The notes under the pieces are model-generated. The model saw nothing but the letters and a program-made list of their open reading frames with translations. It was not told the origin of the DNA and ran no database searches. Position numbers and translations under genes: made by a program. Shown in pieces: positions 28,140 through 33,504 of a DNA stretch of 33,504 nucleotides; the stretch's first letter is position 1, and every line of letters begins with the position of its first letter. The stretch covers positions 1 to 33,504 of the forward strand of contig PLZH01000098.1 in the NCBI GenBank assembly GCA_003152055.1, given 5' to 3'. The stretch is from Burkholderiales bacterium (GTDB lineage Bacteria > Pseudomonadota > Gammaproteobacteria > Burkholderiales > Burkholderiaceae_C).

Positions 28140-28559
28140 ATGCGCTTCGAACTGCCCGACGCCAGGAAGCTCACCCTGGAGATGGTGATCCCGATCCGCT
28201 GGGGCGACATGGACGCAATGGGCCACGTCAACAACACGATCTATTTCCGCTACCTGGAGATCATCCGCATCGAATGGTTGCATCAGGTGGCGGGCGCGCC
28301 CGATGCGACGGGCGAAGGGCCAGTGATCGTCAACACTTTCTGCAACTTCCTTCGCCAGCTCAAGTATCCGGGCGACGTGCTGGCCAAGCACTACGTCGCC
28401 AACGCCGGGCGGACGAGCTTCGAGGCCTACGTCACCCTCGAGCGGACCGACGATCCCGGCGTGCTGTACGCGAGCGGCGGCGCGAAGACGGTGTGGGTGA
28501 ACTATCGGCGGGAGAAGTCGGTGCCGCTGCCGGAGGCGATCCGGACGCTCATCGGCTGA
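28140..28559 (+). CDS. acyl-CoA thioesterase (4HBT hotdog family)
   Basis: VIPIRWGDMDAMGHVNNTIYFRYLEIIRIEWLHQV signature. Confidence 0.93.
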   Translation: MRFELPDARKLTLEMVIPIRWGDMDAMGHVNNTIYFRYLEIIRIEWLHQVAGAPDATGEGPVIVNTFCNFLRQLKYPGDVLAKHYVANAGRTSFEAYVTLERTDDPGVLYASGGAKTVWVNYRREKSVPLPEAIRTLIG

Positions 28560-29193
28560 GCTGCGGAGCAGGCAGCGCGCGACCCTCGGCGCGAGCGCTC
28601 CGCTGGGGCGGTTCCGGCGACACCGATTCGACGGCAAGCGGCACGGGAACGTAGTCGAATTCCGCGCGAGCCGCAAACGAAGCGTCGTTCGAGGCCATGG
28701 CCGGCCCCAGCGTGCAGAGGCCCAGATCTTTGGCGAAGCCGAGCATCGCGTCCAAGGCGCAGCCAAGTCGAAGATCTCGCGAAGCAAGCGCGACGAACTC
28801 CGCCCGAAAGCGCACGGCCTCGATGATGTCGCTTGCCAGATCGCAGAGCGGCGTGCCGGCGTCGACGTCGTCAAGCATCAGGCCAACGCGCTCAGCGTCC
28901 AGGCTCTCGACGTCGAGTTGTCTGAGCGTCGCCCGATCGACCGCGAGGCAGATGCGAGCCGCGACGCGTGCTTGATTGACGGCTTCGACAGCCCGTTGGA
29001 TATCGTCGCCCTCGATCGGGCCGAGACGAATCACCAGAAATGCGGAGTCTGCAAGGTCCTCGGCCGTGATCGAGGCGAGGACGCCAGCCAGGGCCCGGGG
29101 AGCGCACGGGGCTGAAGCGATTTCCACCGCATGAATCGGCGGTGAGGCGAGCGACGACCAGCGACGCAGCGGCGGATAGGCCGTCATGTCCAA
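28549..29193 (-). CDS. hypothetical protein, possibly degenerate EAL-like
   Basis: RICLAVDRATLRQLDVESLDAERVGLMLDDVDAGTPLCDLASDIIEAVRFRAEFVALASRDLRLGCALDAMLGFAKDLGLCTLGP follows the C-terminal EAL layout (DDxGxG..L..L....D..K....FV......I..I..LA..LGL) without catalytic residues. Confidence 0.6.
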   Translation of the reverse strand: MDMTAYPPLRRWSSLASPPIHAVEIASAPCAPRALAGVLASITAEDLADSAFLVIRLGPIEGDDIQRAVEAVNQARVAARICLAVDRATLRQLDVESLDAERVGLMLDDVDAGTPLCDLASDIIEAVRFRAEFVALASRDLRLGCALDAMLGFAKDLGLCTLGPAMASNDASFAARAEFDYVPVPLAVESVSPEPPQRSARAEGRALPAPQLSR

Positions 29194-29226
29194 CTCCTGG
29201 CGCCGGTATCAGCCGGACGTTTCGGA

Positions 29227-29934
29227 TCAGGCGTGCTCGAATGCTTCGAAGACGCGCTCGTAGTCGATCTGGATGTCCGGATGCTCGGTGCGCGCCATGA
29301 AGTCGTAGAGACTGTGGCCCGCCGCGCGCCAGCGTCGATCGGCGTCCCGGATCGGCATCGCCAGGACGCTGTGCTGAACGTGATCAGCGTACGAGAGGGG
29401 GATGGTCCGGCCCTCGAGCACGTCGTCGAAAAGCATCGATCGGTAGATCGCGGCCACTGAGCGTCGCCCGGCAACCAGCGCGAAGTCCATACGACAGGCA
29501 TGGCAGATCTCGTAGGCCGCCTTGACCAGAGCCACCATGACCATCCTGCCCGACGTTCCATTCTCGACACCCAGTCGCATGGCCTCGATCAGCCGTCGGC
29601 CTTTGTAGACCTCCGGAAGCTCCACTTCACCTTCGACACGCAGCGGCCCACTGAAGTTGGGCTGCAGTCGCATCGAGCCGACGACCCGTCGATCGATCTT
29701 GCGTTCCGCGATGAGGATCAGCACGTCGTCGCGGTGATCGTCGACTTCCGCGCGACGCAGGGCCTCACCCACAGGAGGGAGATGTCTTGAGTAGGCGGAT
29801 GAACGTATTTCGACCGCTTTAGCCAGATCTTGAGCGTCGTCGACAAGACGGACGCGAAAAGGAAGCGATTCCCTTGATGTGACGACCGCCGAATAGGGCC
29901 GTTCAGGGACGATCAGGGTGCTGGGGGCCTTCAC
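29227..29934 (-). CDS. N-acyl amino acid synthase FeeM-like / autoinducer-synthase-like GNAT-fold protein (start uncertain)
   Basis: [26 protein letters not shown]...[55 protein letters not shown]...[26 protein letters not shown]...[24 protein letters not shown]. Confidence 0.75.
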   Translation of the reverse strand: MKAPSTLIVPERPYSAVVTSRESLPFRVRLVDDAQDLAKAVEIRSSAYSRHLPPVGEALRRAEVDDHRDDVLILIAERKIDRRVVGSMRLQPNFSGPLRVEGEVELPEVYKGRRLIEAMRLGVENGTSGRMVMVALVKAAYEICHACRMDFALVAGRRSVAAIYRSMLFDDVLEGRTIPLSYADHVQHSVLAMPIRDADRRWRAAGHSLYDFMARTEHPDIQIDYERVFEAFEHA

Positions 29935-29973
29935 TTTCCTCCAGAGAAGTCGATAGCAGAAGGTCGGTCGAAC

Positions 29974-31899
29974 TTGCCTTCGACGCGAGGATGCATGGGC
30001 CCCACGAGATTTCTGTTCAACTGGCGCCGGTTCGGCGTGCGCGCCTTCCGGGATCGTGAACTCGAGCACGAATTTCGGCATGTCTTCCGTTCGGCGGGCG
30101 TGCGCTTTTTCGAGATCGGCGCGGGCGTCACGGGACTCGCCTACCTCGCATTTTTCGTGATATATGCCGTCTCCGGTGGGGGGCACCCGCTTGCTCAGCC
30201 ACAACCACTGCGCCTGGTGATGGTCGTGACCCTGCTCACGATCGCGGCTACTGCCCGCGTCGCCAAGCCGTTCGTCGCCCGCCACTATGAAGTGATATGT
30301 GCGTCGGTGCTGATGGTTGGAATCGTCTGTACTTCGATCATCGCGAGCCTGAATCAGCCGGACGAGTCGCCGTACTCACGCTACTGGGGCGTGTTCTCTT
30401 CGGCGGTGTTCGGCACTTGCATCATCTATGGCTTCACACGGCTGTCCACGGCAGCGACGGTCTTCATCGCCGTGTTCAACTCTTTGGTGGCCATCTGGTT
30501 TGCCAAGGACTACGGCGGCGATGCGAAGGTCATGCAGCGCCTCGTCGTCCATCTCGCCTGCATCAATTTCATCTGCTATGCACTGTACCGGCTCATCAGC
30601 GTTCGAGAGCGCAAGCTCTTCCTGCGTGGTAAGAGACAGCGCAGCATCGTCGAGCTCAAGCGCGCCCGAGACAGAGCGGAAGAGGCCAGCCGCGCGAAAT
30701 CAGCCTTCCTTGCCAATATGAGCCACGAGATCCGCACGCCGATGAACGGCATCATCGGCTCGTTGGCACTGCTTGAGCGGACCGATTCCGAAGAGCGGCG
30801 ACGTACGCTCATCGACGTCGCACGGCAGGCGGCGGATGGCCTGCTGCAGACCCTTAACGAGATCCTTGACTACGCTAAGCTCGACGCCAAGGGCGGCTCC
30901 CTGCACATCGCGCCGGTCGATGTCCGCCGCGTCTGCCAAATCGCGGTGCAGACCTTCCAGGCGAATGCCACTTCAAAGGGAATCAGCCTTCGCTTCGACT
31001 CGTCGGGCTACCCGGTCGATCTCGCGTTCGTCCATGGCGACGAGGAGAAACTGCGCCGCCTCGTCATGAACCTCGTCAGCAACGCGATCAAGTTCACCGC
31101 CATTGGCGGCGTCACGCTTCGCCTGCGCGGCGCGCGCACGCTCGAGGGCGTCAGGCTCGCGATCCGCGTCGCCGACACCGGCATCGGGATACCGGCCGAC
31201 AAGGTTCCCATGCTCTTCGAGCCCTTCTTCCAAGTCGAGTCGGGCATGTCGAGAAGCTATGGCGGCACTGGCCTCGGCCTGGCGATCTCGCGTCAGCTCG
31301 CCGGGGCGATGGGCGGCGTAGTGCGCGTGAAGAGCGCGGTCGGGCGCGGCAGCGTGTTCACCGTCGGCCTGCTGCTGCAGGAGTGCTTGGACCGCGTCGA
31401 ATCCGCAATCCAGGCGCCGATCATTCCACCGCTGGGTCTTGCCGCGGCCCGCGGCAAGACGGTCCTTCTGGTCGAGGACAACGCGGTCAATGCCTTCATC
31501 TCTGCCGCGTCACTCGAGAGCATGGGTGTGGCGTCGGTGCATGCCGGCGACGGAAGGGAGGCCGTCGACCTCTACCGCCAGTGCCGCTTCGACGCCGTGC
31601 TCATGGACTGCGAGATGCCGGTCATGGACGGTTTCGCCGCCACGCGCCTCATCCGCGAGTTCGAAGCCATGTCCGGCAAGCCGCGCACCCCTATCATCGC
31701 CCTCACGGCCAACGCCCTCACCGGGGACCGCGAGCACTGCCTCAAGCACGACATGGACGATTACCTGAGCAAACCTATCGAGCTGAGCCAACTCGGGGTT
31801 CTCGTCGCGAAGTGGCTGGGCGGCGACGAAGCGGCGGCCAACGCGCCGACCGATCCCGTCGTCGACATGCTCGATGCGATCGCGGCGCACGCCGCCTGA
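29974..31899 (+). CDS. hybrid sensor histidine kinase/response regulator with multi-TM N-terminal sensor
   Basis: About 6 TM segments, [20 protein letters not shown] (H-box), [11 protein letters not shown] (N), [12 protein letters not shown] and [19 protein letters not shown] (G1/G2), [16 protein letters not shown]...[17 protein letters not shown]...IIALTANAL...DDYLSKPI. Confidence 0.94.
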   Translation: MPSTRGCMGPTRFLFNWRRFGVRAFRDRELEHEFRHVFRSAGVRFFEIGAGVTGLAYLAFFVIYAVSGGGHPLAQPQPLRLVMVVTLLTIAATARVAKPFVARHYEVICASVLMVGIVCTSIIASLNQPDESPYSRYWGVFSSAVFGTCIIYGFTRLSTAATVFIAVFNSLVAIWFAKDYGGDAKVMQRLVVHLACINFICYALYRLISVRERKLFLRGKRQRSIVELKRARDRAEEASRAKSAFLANMSHEIRTPMNGIIGSLALLERTDSEERRRTLIDVARQAADGLLQTLNEILDYAKLDAKGGSLHIAPVDVRRVCQIAVQTFQANATSKGISLRFDSSGYPVDLAFVHGDEEKLRRLVMNLVSNAIKFTAIGGVTLRLRGARTLEGVRLAIRVADTGIGIPADKVPMLFEPFFQVESGMSRSYGGTGLGLAISRQLAGAMGGVVRVKSAVGRGSVFTVGLLLQECLDRVESAIQAPIIPPLGLAAARGKTVLLVEDNAVNAFISAASLESMGVASVHAGDGREAVDLYRQCRFDAVLMDCEMPVMDGFAATRLIREFEAMSGKPRTPIIALTANALTGDREHCLKHDMDDYLSKPIELSQLGVLVAKWLGGDEAAANAPTDPVVDMLDAIAAHAA

Positions 31900-31914
31900 T
31901 CGCAGCTCTCGCCG

Positions 31915-32322
31915 TCAAAGCAAGGCGTATGTCGTGGTCGCGTGGGCGGCCAGCTTGCCGTCGACGCGGAAGTCGACCTCGCCGTAACTCAGGCTCTTGC
32001 CGAGGCGCAGGACGCGGGCGACGATAGCCACGCTCGCGGTCTCTTTCGGAACCGGGCGCAGAAAGCTCGTCTGTAGCTGCACTGTCGTCATCGGTTTGAA
32101 GCCGCCGAGCCTGGCGATCATCGCCAGCAGCATGGCCGTATCGGCGGCCGACACGATTGCCTGCCCGCATAGGACGCCGCCGCCGTGCACCAGCCCGGGC
32201 GTGACCGGCAAGGGGAGTGTCACACTGTCTTCGCCGACAGCCTCGACGCGAAACCCGAGGTGCTTCACGTACTCGGCAGCGATCTCGTCGAGGGTAGATT
32301 GCAGCGACGCGGCGGCCAGCAT
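31915..32322 (-). CDS. PaaI-like hotdog thioesterase (start uncertain)
   Basis: [54 protein letters not shown]. Confidence 0.85.
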   Translation of the reverse strand: MLAAASLQSTLDEIAAEYVKHLGFRVEAVGEDSVTLPLPVTPGLVHGGGVLCGQAIVSAADTAMLLAMIARLGGFKPMTTVQLQTSFLRPVPKETASVAIVARVLRLGKSLSYGEVDFRVDGKLAAHATTTYALL

Positions 32323-32380
32323 CGCGGCGATTCTAAGAGCCGGGGCGGAGATAATCGCTAGCTTCGCCAGAAGGAACCCC

Positions 32381-33148
32381 ATGAACAAGATCTTCCCGAG
32401 TGCCGCCGCGGCGCTCGCCGGTGTCGTCCACGACGGGCAGCTGTTGGCCGTCGGCGGCTTCGGCCTGTGCGGCATTCCCGAGGCGCTGATCGAGGCCCTG
32501 CGCGATTCACGCGTCAAGGATCTCACCGTGATCTCGAACAACGCCGGGGTCGACGGCTTTGGGCTCGGCATGCTGCTCGAGACACGCCAGATCAAGCGGA
32601 TGATCTCGAGCTACGTCGGCGAGAACAAGGAATTCGAGCGCCAGTACCTGGCCGGCGAGCTCGAGCTCGAGTTCACGCCGCAAGGTACGCTGGCCGAAAA
32701 GCTGCGCGCCGGCGGTGCCGGCATTCCCGCCTTCTTCACGCGCACCGGCGTCGGCACGCTGGTCGCCGAGGGCAAGGAGACCCGCGAGTTCGATGGCCAC
32801 GTCTACGTCATGGAGCGCTCGCTCGTGCCCGACGTCTCGCTGGTCAAGGCGCAGAAGGCGGACAAGAGCGGCAATCTCGTCTTCCGTCGCACCGCGCGCA
32901 ATTTCAATCCGGCCGTTGCAATGGCCGGCAAGATCACGATCGTCGAAGTCGAGGAGATCGTCGAGACCGGCGCGATCGACCCCGACGCCGTGCACCTCCC
33001 CGGCATCTACGTGAATCGACTCGTTCTCAATGCGAAGCCGGAAAAGCGCATCGAGAAGCGCACCGTTCGCGCCGCCGTGCCGGCCGACATTGCGGCCCGC
33101 GAAGCGGTGGAAGCGATCGCCAAGGCAGCCGAAAGAGCGGGAGTCTGA
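32381..33148 (+). CDS. 3-oxoacid CoA-transferase subunit A
   Basis: [93 protein letters not shown]. Confidence 0.96.
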   Translation: MNKIFPSAAAALAGVVHDGQLLAVGGFGLCGIPEALIEALRDSRVKDLTVISNNAGVDGFGLGMLLETRQIKRMISSYVGENKEFERQYLAGELELEFTPQGTLAEKLRAGGAGIPAFFTRTGVGTLVAEGKETREFDGHVYVMERSLVPDVSLVKAQKADKSGNLVFRRTARNFNPAVAMAGKITIVEVEEIVETGAIDPDAVHLPGIYVNRLVLNAKPEKRIEKRTVRAAVPADIAAREAVEAIAKAAERAGV

Positions 33149-33149
33149 G

Positions 33150-33504
33150 ATGGCCTGGACGCACGACCAGATGGCGGCGCGCGCCGCCGAAGAGTTGAAG
33201 GACGGCTTCTACGTCAACCTCGGCATCGGCCTGCCGACGCTCGTCGCCAATCACGTCCGATCGGACATCGAGGTCTGGCTGCAGAGCGAAAACGGCATGC
33301 TCGGCATCGGCCCGTTCCCGACTGAAGACGAAGTCGACGCCGACCTCATCAACGCCGGCAAGCAGACAGTGACGACGATTCCGGGCTCGTCGATCTTCGG
33401 CTCGCACGACTCGTTCGCGATGATTCGCGGCGGCAAGATCAACCTTTCGATCCTCGGCGCCATGCAGGTGAGCGAGAAGGGCGACCTCGCCAACTGGATG
33501 ATCC
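33150..33504 (+). CDS. 3-oxoacid CoA-transferase subunit B (truncated by window end)
   Basis: [40 protein letters not shown] (SENG catalytic Glu), [30 protein letters not shown]. Confidence 0.95.
   Translation, partial: MAWTHDQMAARAAEELKDGFYVNLGIGLPTLVANHVRSDIEVWLQSENGMLGIGPFPTEDEVDADLINAGKQTVTTIPGSSIFGSHDSFAMIRGGKINLSILGAMQVSEKGDLANWMI

Overview
GC-rich proteobacterial chromosomal window (the gene set looks like Betaproteobacteria/Burkholderiales, by inference). It carries about 30 supportable protein-coding genes, most of them housekeeping or metabolic. In order they are: a sensor histidine kinase, DusA, a VOC protein, an O-methyltransferase, an EamA transporter, a polyamine-type ABC transporter (potGHI-like, no binding protein), a class III aminotransferase, isocitrate lyase, a CoA-binding protein plus O-acetylhomoserine sulfhydrylase, an acyl-CoA synthetase plus enoyl-CoA hydratase, a complete sugar-type ABC transporter, a tightly packed SDR / 2-hydroxyacid dehydrogenase / phytanoyl-CoA dioxygenase-like / ETF-QO cluster, SDR plus YceH plus thioesterase, a putative signalling locus (FeeM-like N-acyl synthase, possible degenerate EAL protein, divergent hybrid histidine kinase), and a PaaI-like thioesterase plus 3-oxoacid CoA-transferase. 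The left 1.3 kb is a gene graveyard with a multiply disrupted saccharopine-dehydrogenase-like pseudogene and an IS21-family IstB relic. A membrane protein gene at 13789-14841 has two compensating frameshifts, one of them explained by a 13-bp tandem duplication. No rRNA, tRNA or CRISPR array was found. The best candidates for follow-up are the FeeM-like/EAL-like/hybrid-kinase locus, the ETF-QO/PhyH cluster, the frameshifted gene, and a GntR-like palindromic operator upstream of the sugar ABC operon. All calls come from reading the sequence; no database search was run.
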